This document shows positions 24,415 to 37,480 of a stretch of DNA of 64,000 nt, piece after piece. Location: assembly GCA_016946835.1 (NCBI GenBank), contig JACVTC010000171.1, positions 1 through 64,000 on the forward strand, given 5' to 3'. This DNA comes from Neocallimastix lanati (nom. inval.) (taxonomy: Eukaryota; Neocallimastigomycota; Neocallimastigomycetes; Neocallimastigales; Neocallimastigaceae). How positions within the stretch are numbered: the stretch's first letter is position 1; each line of letters begins with the position of its first letter. The notes under the pieces are model-generated. The model saw only the letters and a program-made list of their open reading frames with translations, did no database searches and was not told the DNA's origin. Both the position numbers and the translations under genes were made by a program.

Positions 24415-24783
24415 ATCTTATACTTTTTTTTTATTTTTTATTTTACTTTATTCTTTTTTTTATATTTTATATTTTACTTTATTATTCTTTTTTTTTTTTA
24501 TATTTTATATTTTACTTTATTATTTATTTTTTTATATTTTTTATTTTACTGTATTATTTATTTTTTTTATTTTTTATTTATTTTTTATTTACTTTATTAT
24601 ATATATATATATATATTTTTTTTACTGTAAATGTTTTTAAAATTAAAAAAAAAAAAAATAAAAATAAAAATAAAAATAAATTTAACCCTATTCCTATTCA
24701 TTTATTTTTACAAGCCACATTGTAATACATGAATAAATGATCAAACATAAATTATGTCGAAATGCAATACTCCCGAATAAAAT

Positions 24784-24926
24784 TATTAATCTATGACAAC
24801 TAATTTTTATAAATTCATTAATTTTATATATATCACATGATTATAAATTGTATTAACATGTAAAGTTAATGTAAATCATATTAATAAATAGATTTGAATT
24901 AAATTTTATAATATTGGAATAATAGT

Positions 24927-24969
<43 letters not shown>

Positions 24970-25365
24970 CCTATGTATTAAAAAGTACATAAAGAAAATA
25001 AGCAAGGTACAAAATTATTGAATGAATTTCATTTTGGAAAATTGCATTTCGTAATGTGGCATATATATTATTGTAATTTAACGCCATAAATTTTTTAATA
25101 TTTTTTGATACAATTACAAATAAATAAAAAAGTAAATAAATTATAGATTTAGAAATAAATGTGTTATTAAAAAATGTTTTAAACATTTTTTAAATCCTTT
25201 GTAATAAAAAAGACTGAATAATTAATTTATTTATGATTAATAATTAAATTTATATAATAAAAATAAATAATAAAAAATTAAATATAAACAATAAATAATT
25301 GTATAAATATTTTATTTTTTAATATATAAAAAATTCAATATTTTATAAAGAAGTTTTAGTTTTAT

Positions 25366-25400
<35 letters not shown>

Positions 25401-25850
25401 GAAAAATTAATACTAATTTATTCTGAATAAAAATATATTATTTATAAATATATTCTTATTTATGAAATAAAGTTAATAATTAAAAAATTAAATAATATAA
25501 AAACATATAAATATTTATTAAAATTATTTATTTATTAATTTATTTATTAAAAATTTGAATCGCCACATTTTCCGAAATACGACTTTCCGACGTTCCGAAA
25601 TGTAACGCTCCCAAAATTGAAAATATAATAATTCTTAAAAATAATAAAATTTTAAAATCAATATTATAAAGTAATACTAATTCTTTATTAAATTTAGAGT
25701 AAAACTTAATTTTTATTTAAAGAAAACAAACAAACAAAACAAACAAAACAAAACAAAAAATAAAGAATAAAAAATAAAGAATAAAACTAAAATAATAGAA
25801 AAAAAAAAAGGAATAAATTTACGATATAAAAATTTTATTTTTTAATAAAA
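24784..25850. other. Gene-free stretch with remnant MULE end and homopolymers
   Basis: Holds a poly-T run (about 24931-24970) and a poly-A run (about 25371-25398). The block 25561-25612, in reverse complement, reads GGGAGCG, then ACATTTCGGAACG, which resembles the left end of MULE-3. A weaker CATTTCGTAATGTGGC word lies at about 25042. I could not find a matching 9-bp duplication, so this is a remnant or a very small non-autonomous copy. Confidence 0.5.
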
Positions 25851-27732
25851 ATGAGTCTTAGTATACTCTTAAATCAAAATAATTCACTAAATAAAAAAAT
25901 TATTTTAAATTCTTTAGTATGTATTTAAATAATATTAAATTAATATAAATTAATAATTTCATCCATTTAATGTATAATCCCATCAAAAATCAATTAAAAA
26001 TCAATTATTAACAAATTATTATTTATTATATTTATATAAATAAAAGTCAACGTTCAAAAATAAATCAATTTTAAAATCCAATTTGTCGATTTTTTCCTCA
26101 AAAAAACCTTTAATAACCAAATCAAATGATTTCTCAACTGTAATTACATCTTTGCCAAATGGATTAAAAGTTGCTTCAGAAGAAGCACCAGGTCATTTTG
26201 CATCTGTGGGTGTATATATTGATGCTGGATCGCGATATGAAAATAATCAAAATGCTGGTTCTAGTCATTTAATAGATCGCTTAGCTTTTAAGGTATATTA
26301 TTAATTTTAATAAGAAAAAACTTTAATTAAATTTTGTAATATTTAAATTTGGGTATATTTAATTTGAAATCTGAAATCTTGAAATTTCAAAATATTAGAT
26401 TATGTATTAATTAGTAAAATTGATTAATAATAACTATAGAGTACGAAAGATTATACATCTGAAGAACTTGTTCAGGAAATGGAAAAGCTTGGAGGTAGCG
26501 TTGTAGCTCATAGTTCTCGTGAATCTATTATATATCAATCATCCATATTTCGTCATGATATTCAAAAAATATTACCCCTTTTTTCACAGATTATAAGATA
26601 CCCACTTTTATTAAAAAATGATTTTGAAGAAGTTAAAAAAAGTACTCTTTATGAAATTGAAGAACTTTCACAACAACCAGACATGCTCTTAATAGAAAAA
26701 ATTCATGAAGTTGCATATAATAATGCTAGCAATGGTAAAGGTTCTCAACCAAATACCGTTGGTCGCTCAATGCTTTGTACAACTGAAAAATTAAAAACTA
26801 TGAATTTAGATATCATAAAAGATTTCCGTAAAACGTGGTTTTCACCAAATCGTATGGTAATCGTTGGTACTGGTATGTCTCATGAATATTTATTAGAGCA
26901 TGTTCAAAAGCATTTTGGTGACATTCCAAAGGCTTCACCTGAAATTTTACAAAAGCAAAAAGAACAAACAAAGGCTGCAAAATATACTGGAGGTTCATTA
27001 ATCATTAATACCAAAGGTCAAACATTGTCTAATCCAGATGAAATGATGTTAACTCATATTTATCTTGCTTTTGAATCAGTGAATGCTAATGATCCGGATA
27101 TTTATGCTGTTGCCGTATTAAATACACTTATGGGTGGTGGCAGTAGTTTTTCTGCTGGAGGACCAGGTAAAGGTATATATTCAAGACTTTATACGCATGT
27201 TTTAAATCAATATCAATTTGTAGAAAAATGTCAGATGTTTAACTATTCCTACAATGATACCGGTCTTTTTGGTATTTCTCTTTCTGTTCTTAGTCATCCA
27301 CAAGTTCATGGATATGTACTACCAATAATCTTTAATCAAATTCAAGATATGATAAGTCAAATTAAGCCAGAAGAAGTTAACAGAGCAAAAAACCAATTAA
27401 CTAGTCAATTACTTATGAATCTTGAAAACCGCTCTGTTGAACTTGAAGATATTGGTCGTCAAATTCTTTCCAATGGTAAAAGAGTATCAGCTTCAGAAAT
27501 GTATAAACGAATTCAAGAAGTTAGCTATGCCGATATAGTAAGAGTTGCTCATAGAATAATATTTGGAGAAACTGATACTAAAGAAATGAAATCTTATCCA
27601 GATATGAAATATACACCAAGAACTGGTGATGGTAGACCAACTATAGTTATACAAGGCCCATTTGAAGATAATGATCCATTACTTAAAGCAGAACAAACTG
27701 TTAATGAATTTTTTAAATATAAACAAAATTAA
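25851..27732 (+). CDS. Mitochondrial/hydrogenosomal processing peptidase, alpha subunit
   Basis: Non-catalytic alpha subunit of MPP, which binds presequences while the beta subunit cuts them in the organelle matrix. Three exons: 25851-25916, 26047-26292 and 26440-27732. All junctions are in phase 0, with donors GTATGT and GTATAT and acceptors AAAAG and TATAG. This gives 534 residues. The ATG lies in the small first exon, found because the second exon has no in-frame ATG. The first 40 residues are basic and rich in Ser/Asn, without acids, as expected for an organelle presequence. HLIDRLAFKST replaces the zinc-binding HxxEH of the beta subunit, as in all alpha-MPPs. The glycine-rich loop MGGGSSFSAGGPGKG, which moves substrate, is intact. 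If the host is a gut fungus the organelle is the hydrogenosome. Confidence 0.93.
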
Positions 27733-28689
27733 TTTTAGTTTTAGTTTTATCGATCATATATACAATAATTTTTTTTTTTTTTTTTTTTCAATTAAGTATA
27801 TTCATAAATATTAAATAATTATATTACTATTCTAAATTATTAAGAAAAAATAATAATTTTAATATTAATAATAATTTTCAAATGGTATCTTTATAGAAAT
27901 AAGTTAAAAAAAAAAAAAAGGTAAAATATTAAAAATAAAAATTAAAATATAATAAATTGATATGTATGTAATTTTAACAAATAATTAATAAAAATATAAA
28001 ATTTTTTGAGAACTTAATAAAACTATATATATTTTTAATTATAAATAAAAATATTAGTCAAAAATATATTTAATTAAAAAAATATAATAATTAAAAAGAA
28101 CAGATATTGATGCAAAAAAAAATTTTTTATATGACTCTTTTTAAATATGTTATAATAATAAAGACCAAAAATTATATATATAATTAAAAAATATAATAAA
28201 TAAAAAGAACAGATATAGATGCAAAAATTTTATGATATAATAATAAAGACCAAAATTTATATATATAAATTTTACATTGTTAAATATCTAATTAATTATT
28301 TATTATGTTTAAAATATACTCATAATGAATATTAATTTTCTTTATTATAAAGGTATTTATTATTTATTATATTATATTATATTTTATTTTTATTATTTAT
28401 TTATCTTTTATTTAATTTTTATCATTGTAGGGTGTAAATAAAATATATTTAAATTATTATCATTATTATTATTTTAATTATTATTAATACTGTTATTATC
28501 ATTATTTGATATTAAATATTGACGCAATACTTTCTAAAATATATATTAATTAAAAAAATTTACTAAAATTCTTGTAAATTTAAATTTTATATCTTATATT
28601 ATTATTAATAGTTAGTATGCCGATTAAAGACAGAATAGTTAAATTATCTTAAATTTTGTAGGTTTAAATATATTTTTATAATAATAAAA
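27733..28689. other. Gene-free stretch between convergent genes
   Basis: Poly-T and poly-A runs near 27770 and 27907 and AT microsatellites. One imperfect tandem duplication of about 110 bp lies at about 28090-28270 (marker words AAAAAGAACAGATAT and AATAAAGACCAAAA occur twice). No gene seen. Confidence 0.7.
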
Positions 28690-29806
28690 TTAAATCATAA
28701 CATTATCATATTTAACTCCATCAATTACACCACCTTTCATTGATTTTTGAACATTATTCTTAAAAGTTCTTTTGTTATTTAAAAGAACATTTGCAGCCTC
28801 TATACATATTTGTTTATTTTGTTTTGTTTTAGAAAAAAAATTTAAAGTAATATCAAATATTATAATTTAAGAATTACCATAAAATAATGAATATAATCAA
28901 TATTAAAAATAATAAAATAGGTTAATTTACAATATTAAATATATATATATAATAACATTCATTTATAATATACCTTTATTTAATGGATCTTCTGGATTTG
29001 GTTCTAAAAATAAAAATTGTAAACCGACTAAAATTGAATTAATATTTAAAACAGGTTTCCAATCTTCTCTTAAAATATTTAAACAAATATTTCCATCTAA
29101 ATCAATGTTCGGATGATATATCTTTATTTTGAAATTTTTTAATTATAAAACAATTTTATAAAATTTTAAATATTGATTGTAACAATTTATAAAAAAATAA
29201 TAAATAATTAAACAATATATTATTTGTTTTTAATATAAAAAGATATATATATTATTTCAATAATATAGATAATATACAAAAAAAAAAAAAATAAAAATAA
29301 AAATATTTAAATAAAAATAAAAAAAAAATAAAAAATAATTTAATATATATAAAATACCTTTTGGGTACATAAAATCTTTGGTGGTTCATGTGGATAATTA
29401 GTATTAAAAGTAAAAGTGAAATGAAAAGATCCATCTTTATAATAACCTTTTTTAAATTTAATATTCAATATTATTCTTAATTAATAATAATAATATAATA
29501 ACTTTTTTTACTTTATTTTATTACTCACCTTCATCTGGCTTAATAGTTAATTCATGTTTAAAGAAATCGGTTGGATTTGGAGTAACAAAGTTCATTGTAC
29601 TTGGTAATTCATCTAAATCAGCTAAATCTATTATTATCGATAATATTAAAAAAGGTATCATTAATTATAACTTAATTTAATAATAATATAAATATCATTG
29701 ATTTAAAATTACCCTTTTGTAAACGTAATTGGGCTGCAGTAGTTCTAACCTTTTTAGTTTGAACTCTTTTGGTATCTTTATTCTTTAATGACCAAATATT
29801 AATCAT
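28690..29806 (-). CDS. UBC12: NEDD8-conjugating enzyme UBC12 (E2)
   Basis: E2 enzyme that takes NEDD8 from its E1 and passes it to cullins. Five exons on the minus strand: 29713-29806, 29529-29627, 29358-29446, 28974-29121 and 28690-28799. All junctions are GT-AG with matching phases, giving 179 residues; the human protein has 183. The N-terminus [11 protein letters not shown] resembles the short UBC12 extension that docks on the NEDD8 E1. The E2 fold follows: [30 protein letters not shown] with the catalytic Cys after GNI, and [18 protein letters not shown]. The exons are too short to show as one long frame and were joined by homology and splice sites. Its job is functionally paired with CSN4 (7165-8512), which reverses the reaction. 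Confidence 0.95.
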
Positions 29807-30725
29807 TTTTTATTTTTTTAATGTAAATCTGTTTAAAAGTAGCATAAACAATATTTAAATAGAATCCACATACATATATAATATTAAAAATATTAAAAAA
29901 AAAAAAAAAAACCGAATAAAATAACAAATTAAAATAAATAAAATTTAAATAACAGTTTAACTTCTAATTTTTTTAAATTAAATTAAATTAAATTAAAATA
30001 CATATAAATATGTTAATTAATATTTACACATACCTTTCAAATATTTTAAAGCAAAGATAAAAAAAAAAATAAAACAAAACTATAAATTTATAATATAACT
30101 TTTATTATTATTTATTTATTTAGTTTATTTATATAATTTATTTGTATCTTTTTTACTTTATTAATATTAAAAATATTTAGTTTGATTATCAATATTAAAA
30201 TATATATGTATATTAATATATTAATTTTTTTATCGACTACTTTATTGGTTGTTCTTTTCTTTTTTAATTTATATTAATAATAGCCAATTTTTAAATTTTA
30301 TTAACAATAAATATAAGATGTTACAATAATTATGTATAAAAAATTTAATATTAACAAATTGATTGTTTTTCATTGTACATATGTAATAAAATTTAATAAA
30401 ATTTTAACTTTACATAGCTATTAAATATATTTTAGATAAAAATACATCATTTCCTAATATATGTATATATACCTTTTAAGTTCTTTTATTGGATAGTTAT
30501 TTTTAAAATATATTCATTAATAATAATGAAGTATTTGCTGATGATTTGAATTTCTTTAAAATGAAATTATTAAAATTAAGGGAAAATCTATTATTCTAAA
30601 ATTCTAAAAAAGAAGAATTCTTTAAAATTTTATTTTATTCTATTTTATTTAATCACTTATTTATTTTTTAATTAATATAATATAATATTTATTTTAATTA
30701 TTCTAATTATTGTTATTATTTTATA

Positions 30726-30780
<55 letters not shown>

Positions 30781-31203
30781 TATTATTTATTTACATTAAT
30801 TTTTATTAAATTTTATATAATATAAATAATAATTAAAAATAAATAATAATTGAAATATATATATATAAAATAAATATATAAAAAAATAAATAAATAAATT
30901 AATTAAAAATAAAAGTGATAATAAAAAGAAGCTACATTCTAATTTAATTAAAAAAAATAAGAAAATAAATTATTACTTTCTTTTTCTTTTTTTCTTTCCT
31001 TTTTCAATATATATATATATATTTTTTGAAGATTTAAAAATTAAAAAAAAAAAATAAAAAATAAAAAAAGAAAGAAAAGAAAAGCTACATTGTGCGTTAA
31101 TTAAAAAATAACTGATTTAATTTTAGACCTAAACATATTTTAATTAAATTATAGTGTTATTATATTAAATGTTATTTAAAATTTATTTAATATGTTAATT
31201 TTT
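29807..31203. other. Gene-free stretch; poly-T tract of about 47 bp
   Basis: AT-rich spacer between the divergently placed UBC12 start and the DRG1 stop. It holds a poly-T run at 30728-30774 and poly-A runs. No open frame or repeat of note. Confidence 0.75.
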
Positions 31204-32825
31204 TCATACCTTTTTACATAACATAACAACATCTTCATCAGCCAATACATGATCTTTTCCTACTTTTTGTGGGTGATGCTTAACACTGTTACCCCAAACT
31301 AATGCATACTTGAATTGTTTTATAATAGCTCTATGAATACTATTACAGAAATCTTCAACTGTACATGCATCACGTCGTAATACAATTGGTGAATTATAAT
31401 CTGGTAATTGACCTTTTGGTTTGGTATAAATACGAACTAAATCAAGATAGTCCCACATTTTTTCTAATAAATCATCAAAATTCCATCCATGGTGAGCAGA
31501 AACTGGAATAGCGTGTGGAATTTTGTATATAATATCCAACTATTTATTATTTTATACAGAAATAAATAAATAAATAAAAAAAGAACAAGATAATATATTA
31601 ATAAATCAAAATTTAATTCATATATATAATAATTAAAAGATATATTTTTTTTAATACATACTTCTTCAATACTAATTTGATCAATTTTATTTAAAACATA
31701 TATACATGGGATATAAATACGATTTCCTTCAATAACATCAATTAAATCATCAACTGTAGCATCATCTATATTATTATGAAAATATATTTAAGTAAATTAT
31801 ACTTAATTTTTGTATTGAAATCTTTATTGTTATATTTCAAGAAAATTTTTTTTAATAATAATAATAAAAAGATAAAATATAAAATCATACATTTAAAGTT
31901 GATATCAGCGTTGTGAATTTTATATTCAGCTAATACTGCCTTAACTTGGTCCAAATCTAAGTGAGTAAGATTGACAGTACTAGACATAGTAACACCACCT
32001 TTATCTTTCTTCTTAAAGGTAATATTTGGGGGTTGTTTATTCAAACGAATACCGAAACCTTCCAATTCTCTTTCAATAACTCTTTTATCAGTAAGTGGCT
32101 TTAATACATCTAAAACAATGAAGATTAAAGAACAAGTACGAGCTACCGCAATTACTTGACGACCACGACCCTTACCATCTTTTGCACCTTCAATAATACC
32201 AGGAAGATCTAGAATTTGAATTTTTGCACCTTTGTATTGAATAACACCAGGAACTAATTATTTTAAATATTAATATTAATTAAATTATTATTTACATTAT
32301 TAAAAATTTTAAATGTAATTTTTAGATTACAGCTAAATTTTACTCAATAAAAAATACATTAATTTCTACTATAATACATAAATATTTATATTATACTGTA
32401 ATATATTTATTTATAAATTTATTTTATATTGATTTAATATATATCTTTTTTTTTTTTTCGTTTTATAAATTAAACTTTAGAATTAAGGATTAATTTTTTT
32501 AATTATTTAGTTATTATTAGGCTTTACCTGTTGTTAAGGTTGTGAATTCATAAGCACCAACTTCAGAGTGAGTACCAGTCATTTTTGACATAAGAGTTGA
32601 TTTACCAACAGACGGGAATCCAACGAAACCAACACGGGCAACACCAGTTTTAGCGACATCGAAACCGATACCACCACCTCCTCCTCCTCCAGTTGGTGTA
32701 AGAAGTTCTCGACGAAGTTTAGCTAATTTTGCTTTTAAAGTACCCAAGTGAAAGGAAGTGGCCTTGTTCTTTTGGGTACGTGCCATTTCCAATTCAATTT
32801 CCTTAATTTTTTCCACGATAGACAT
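31204..32825 (-). CDS. DRG1: Developmentally regulated GTP-binding protein 1 (Rbg1/DRG1)
   Basis: Ribosome-associated GTPase of the OBG/DRG family. Four exons on the minus strand: 32528-32825, 31891-32253, 31662-31765 and 31204-31539. Junctions are GT-AG and in phase, giving 366 residues; the human protein has 367. In order: the N-terminal helix-turn-helix ([20 protein letters not shown]), the glycine run [16 protein letters not shown], the G1 loop [15 protein letters not shown]3 as [10 protein letters not shown]4 as NKID, and the C-terminal TGS domain ([32 protein letters not shown]). The last codons read CKKV then stop. Orthologues end KK, so a last tiny exon is possible but not needed. The glycine run uses a locally GC-rich stretch, unusual here. 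Confidence 0.95.
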
Positions 32826-33365
32826 TTTTATTTATTATAATTAATCTTAAATTAATTTATTTGAATAAATATTATATTTCGATTGCATTTTATTATTTTA
32901 TTATTAATAAAAATAATATATTAATTAATACATATATTTATAAAAATCAACCCAAAAAGAAATTTATATAATATTTTTGATGAAATTTTATTGTTATTTA
33001 TTTGAGATGATGATTATGATTCATTGTTATTGAAATTTTTATTTTTAGAAGAAAAATATATTATATTTAATAATTTTAATATTAATAATAATTATTGTTT
33101 ATATTTTGAATAAATATATAGATTATAGAGTTAATTCAAATAAAAAATTATTTATCTGTTTTTTGATTTATTTCAAATTATATAAATTAAACATTATTTT
33201 TCTATTATTTTAAAAAATATAATAATAATAATAATAAAATATTTAGTTTATTTATTAGTATAAAAAAAATTACCTATTAATATTTATTTTTGTTTGTTAA
33301 TATTTAGGAAAAAGTATTTTAATTTCCTATTAAATAATTATTAATTTAAATTCAAGAAGACTTAA

Positions 33366-33448
<83 letters not shown>

Positions 33449-35334
33449 TTTTCTACTTTTCTAAAATTTGGTTGAAAAAAAAAAAAGAATTACTAAATAA
33501 TATTTATTAATGTTAATGAAATTAATAATAAATGTAATATTTTATTAAATAACAATAAAATATAATAATTATACTATTTTTAATATATTTTTATATATAT
33601 TATTATAATTATATTATTATAAATCTGTTTTTATAAGTTATGTTGAACTTATTATTTAAAGTAGTTTTTAATGGCTGAAAGAAGTTTAAACCAATCGTTT
33701 TTTAGTATAAAATATACAATTTAGACTAATAATACATGAAATAAACACGTGATGATTATAAAAAATATAATAATTTCATAAAAATTAATTTAATTTCTAT
33801 ACAAGTTTATGTCCGGTTATTTTTCAAAAAGAATAAAAATTATGATATTTATATTTTAGGATGTATATTATTGTTTTTATAAATATTTTTTACTTTTTAA
33901 TCAGTTTTTTTTCTATATTATATTAAAGTATTATTACAATTGTGCAATTAATTGACTGATTATTAGCACTATTTAATATATTTAAATTTTGATAAAAAAA
34001 ATATTTTATATATAGATTTATTTTGATAATATTAATAAAATAAAAAAAATAAAAATTTTTATATAAATGTATAAATGGAAAAATTATAAATAAATTTTTA
34101 ATTTATATATATATATATATATTTATATAATTTTTAAATAATAAATTAATTTTTTTTATTAAATTTATTAACTGAATTGAACTATAATATAATTTTAAAA
34201 AAATGGAAATAAAATTTTTTTTATTAAATTTTTTAGCTGCATTAACTATAATGTAATTTTAAAAGAGAAATTAAAATTCTTTTGAATTGATTTGAATCTT
34301 TCATATAATTAAATAATTACTTCTTTTAACATTACTACCACTGATATATGCTTATTAAATAGAAAAAATATTTTTATAATTAACAAATAAAAATAAATAA
34401 ATTATAAATTTATTAATTATAAAAAATAACATGACACTTATATAAATTAACTCTTCATATTTATTTTTTTTTCTACGAAAAGAAAGAAATAATCTGAATT
34501 ATATAATAAGAAAATTTTATTTATTATTATTCTTTTTTGTTTAATATAAAACCTTAATATAAAGATATTATTATTACATAAAAAAAAAAAAAAAAAAAAA
34601 GGAAAAAATCTCCATAATTAATAGGTAAATAATTTAAAGGAATTGATTATTATTTTTTTTTTTAATAAAATTTATAATATATATACTTTTAAATATGTTT
34701 CTTAATTCTATTATATTATATTATTATATATAAATATTTTAGATTAAAAAGTGTTATTATCATTATTCCAATAAATTCTATAAAGTAAATATAATTTTGA
34801 CTTAAAATATACAAAGAAATTTAAAAATTTGGATTTTAATAAAAATTATTATTTATATATATTATTTATTTTTATAAAAATTAAGAAAGAAAAGTAAATA
34901 AATTTAAAAATTTGGATTTTAATAAAAATTATTATTTATATATATTATTTATTTTTATTAAAATTAAGAAAGAAAAGTAAATAAAAAAGATAAAACAAAA
35001 CCATAAAAGTAAAAACGAAAAGGAAACAAATAATCAAACTACCAAACAAAACAAAAAATCAAAAAAATCAAGATTTCAATAGAATAATTATTTCATTTTA
35101 ATAAGATAATTCAGTTTAGAAAATAGTATTATGATAATAATAATAATAGTAATTAATTAATTATTATAAAAGCTTCTGTCTCAAATATATTCAAATATAA
35201 AATAAGATATATAAGAAATATAATAATAAAAATATATTTATTCAATTATGTTTTGATAAAGAATTTCAAAATAATAATATAATAATTGTAACAATAATAA
35301 TACATACATACGTACATATATATTTTCTATTAAA
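32826..35334. other. Gene-free stretch with ATT microsatellite and tandem duplication
   Basis: An (ATT)n microsatellite at about 33368-33447. A tandem duplication of about 93 bp lies at about 34813-34983; the word AATTTAAAAATTTGGATTTT occurs twice. The last 300 bp before 35335 would hold the Vam7-like promoter, but no distinct motif stands out in the AT background. Confidence 0.75.
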
Positions 35335-36660
35335 ATGGAAAAAATTTTGAAAATATCAATACCAAATTGTTCTCAACGTCAAAAATCTAAACCATATATG
35401 GTATATCATATATCTATTACAACGACTGTACGTTCCTGGACTGTACAACATCGTTATAACGAATTTTTTAACTTGAATAAAAAATTTTTAGATTTAGGGT
35501 TAAAGCCACCTCTTGAATTGCCTCCCAAATCATTCATATTCTCATTTACTTCTTTTGATAATCCAAAATTTGTGGAAAATCGTCGACAAGGATTAGAAGA
35601 ATATTTACAAGCAGTTCTTGCAAGTAAAGATGAACGTTTCAAAAAATTACCCGAATGGAAGGAATTTTTAGGTATTTCCCATTTAAAAATTAATAATGAA
35701 TTAGAAAGTGAAGATGTATTTGCTACTACTCCATTGACTGAAACTTATATTAATAATGATAAAGAAAACCAGGCTGATCAAGGTAAAAATTCATTAGATT
35801 TAAAATCTTCTGAACAATGGCTTGATGAATGTCGAGATCTTAATTTAGTAATTAATGAAATAAGAACTTGTATTGCAGAACGAAACAAATTTGCTTTTCG
35901 TAATGATACAGCAGCAGCTTGTGAAGCTATTGTACAAGCTCGTAAAAATCATAATGTTTTATGTACGCGATATTCATCTTTAGAGCGTGAGCTTCATTGT
36001 CAGTTAAATGAATATTATAATTGTAAAAATGATCATCATAGTTTACAAGAGTTAAATGATATCGGAGCTGAAGCCTCCACACCCACGGGATTCTTTTCAT
36101 CCGTTTTTGGTGGAATTAAAAAACAAAAAAGAAAGCCATTACTTTCAAAAGGTGAGCTTTCGCGTAGACAAGATTTATTAGAAAATATAAGAGTGAAAAA
36201 AGAACAATTAGAAAAACAACTTAGAAATATAAAATTCAATGAAGATTTATCTTTTGATCAAATGGTAACCACATCAAATAATAGTGTTTATTACAGTTCT
36301 AAAGTTAATAGTTCAATTGATAATGGTTTGAGTAATAGTAGTATTAATCATAATACATCAGGAAAATTTAAATCTAGAAGAAAATTTGGTGTTAATATTT
36401 CACAAGAAGTTAAAGAAAAAACGCAAGGACTTGATAATGTTCAAATATTACAACTTCAAAAAGATATGCTTAATGATCAAGATAAGACATTAGAACAATT
36501 TTCAGCTATTCTTAATCGTCAACATAGACTTGGTGAAACCATAAATCAGGAATTCAGTTTACAAAGTGAACTTTTAGAAGATCTTGATGGTCATGTTAAT
36601 AAAGTTAACCAAGGTCTTAGTCAAGCCGATAAACGTATGAAAAAAGTTTTAAAGAAGTGA
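35335..36660 (+). CDS. Vam7-like PX-domain SNARE (Qc)
   Basis: Soluble SNARE for fusion at the vacuole/lysosome. One exon, 441 residues, with no membrane anchor. Residues 1-120 are a PX domain that binds phosphatidylinositol 3-phosphate: HRYNEFFNLNKKF holds the first lipid-contact Arg, LPPKSFIFSF the loop, and ENRRQGLEEYLQ the second Arg. Residues about 160-300 are helical. A polar Ser/Asn linker follows (about 318-345), and a C-terminal SNARE helix (about 362-440) has ILQLQKDMLNDQDKTLEQ and the central Gln in HRLGETINQEF. PX plus a SNARE motif without a transmembrane segment is the fungal Vam7 plan, and Vam7 is tethered by the PX domain instead. It is longer than yeast Vam7 (316) through the middle region. 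Confidence 0.88.
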   Translation: MEKILKISIPNCSQRQKSKPYMVYHISITTTVRSWTVQHRYNEFFNLNKKFLDLGLKPPLELPPKSFIFSFTSFDNPKFVENRRQGLEEYLQAVLASKDERFKKLPEWKEFLGISHLKINNELESEDVFATTPLTETYINNDKENQADQGKNSLDLKSSEQWLDECRDLNLVINEIRTCIAERNKFAFRNDTAAACEAIVQARKNHNVLCTRYSSLERELHCQLNEYYNCKNDHHSLQELNDIGAEASTPTGFFSSVFGGIKKQKRKPLLSKGELSRRQDLLENIRVKKEQLEKQLRNIKFNEDLSFDQMVTTSNNSVYYSSKVNSSIDNGLSNSSINHNTSGKFKSRRKFGVNISQEVKEKTQGLDNVQILQLQKDMLNDQDKTLEQFSAILNRQHRLGETINQEFSLQSELLEDLDGHVNKVNQGLSQADKRMKKVLKK

Positions 36661-36889
36661 TAAATAATAATAACAACAGTAACAAAAAGAATAATGATTA
36701 TTTTAATACATAATTTGTATTAATTATTAACTAATATTGTTTTTAAATAAAAAAAAAATAAAAAATATATATATATTATTAAGTGATATATAAACTAATT
36801 AATAAAAATTATATTTAATAATGATAAAAATGCTAAGAAAAATAATAAAAAATGTTAAAACTGAATTATTAAACAAATTTATAAGTTTT

Positions 36890-37480
36890 TGTTAGAAATG
36901 TGGCTTCGATACATCTATATGATTTATGTAAAACGTGAATTAATAATTTTATGAAATTGTATTAATGAGTGAACCTTATGTTATTTTATAAGGGTTTATT
37001 AATAAAATTCCAATATATCTAAATTACAAAACTTGATAGTAATGAATAAATAAATATATATAATTAGATAATAATAATAATTAAAAGCTTAATAAGGTTT
37101 TATAATTTATTTTATAAATTAATTATTTTATTTTTTTTTTTGGTTGAATAAAAATGAAAAAATATATTTCCTTTAATATTAAACGTGGCTTGATAATTTA
37201 TATTTTTTATTACAAAGAGAAATAATGTATTTCAAATATAATGAAGTAAATAAAGTTTTAATATATGTCAAATTTAATTTTAATTAAATTATTTTTAATC
37301 ATATTTTCTTTGTATTTTAACATTCCCTGTCAAACTTAATTTACTAATTTACAAAAATTACATTTGAGAATTTAGTCATCTTTATCTCTTAATATTTTTA
37401 GTCAAGGCATCTGCAAGCATATTTTCAGGGTCTATGTATTCTAATATAATTCTTTATTTTTAATATGATCTTTAAAAAAA
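36890..37480 (-). mobile_element. Ty1/copia relic: RNase H tail and 3' LTR
   Basis: On the minus strand, about 37475-37330 still reads as the copia C-terminal RNase H region (words like ENMLADALTKN). A purine tract abuts an LTR-like block running from TGTTAA (37322) to CTAACA (36890). It is a heavily decayed fossil with many breaks. It is interrupted by, or abuts, the gypsy-A-type LTR relic to its right. Confidence 0.6.

Larger units (their letters stand above)
16283..24774. mobile_element. Mutator-like DNA transposon MULE-2, split by a gypsy insertion
   Basis: The left end at 16283 and the reverse complement of the right end at 24774 share GCATTTCGACATAATTTATG after about ten variable G-rich bases, plus scattered similarity further in. 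Both are flanked by a 9-bp duplication GAATAAAAT (16274-16282 and 24775-24783). Removing the gypsy element and one of its 5-bp duplications leaves about 2.6 kb, a normal size for a one-gene MULE. The transposase is at 16893-18295 on the minus strand, and the gypsy element sits about 250 bp upstream of its start. Confidence 0.85.

Noticed and set aside
24971-25186. 71-codon minus-strand frame
   Set aside because: Hydrophobic translation of A/T-rich MULE-remnant sequence; no family or start context.
28690-28799. Short minus-strand coding piece that could be a separate small gene
   Set aside because: It is the last exon of UBC12; phase and homology match the other four exons.
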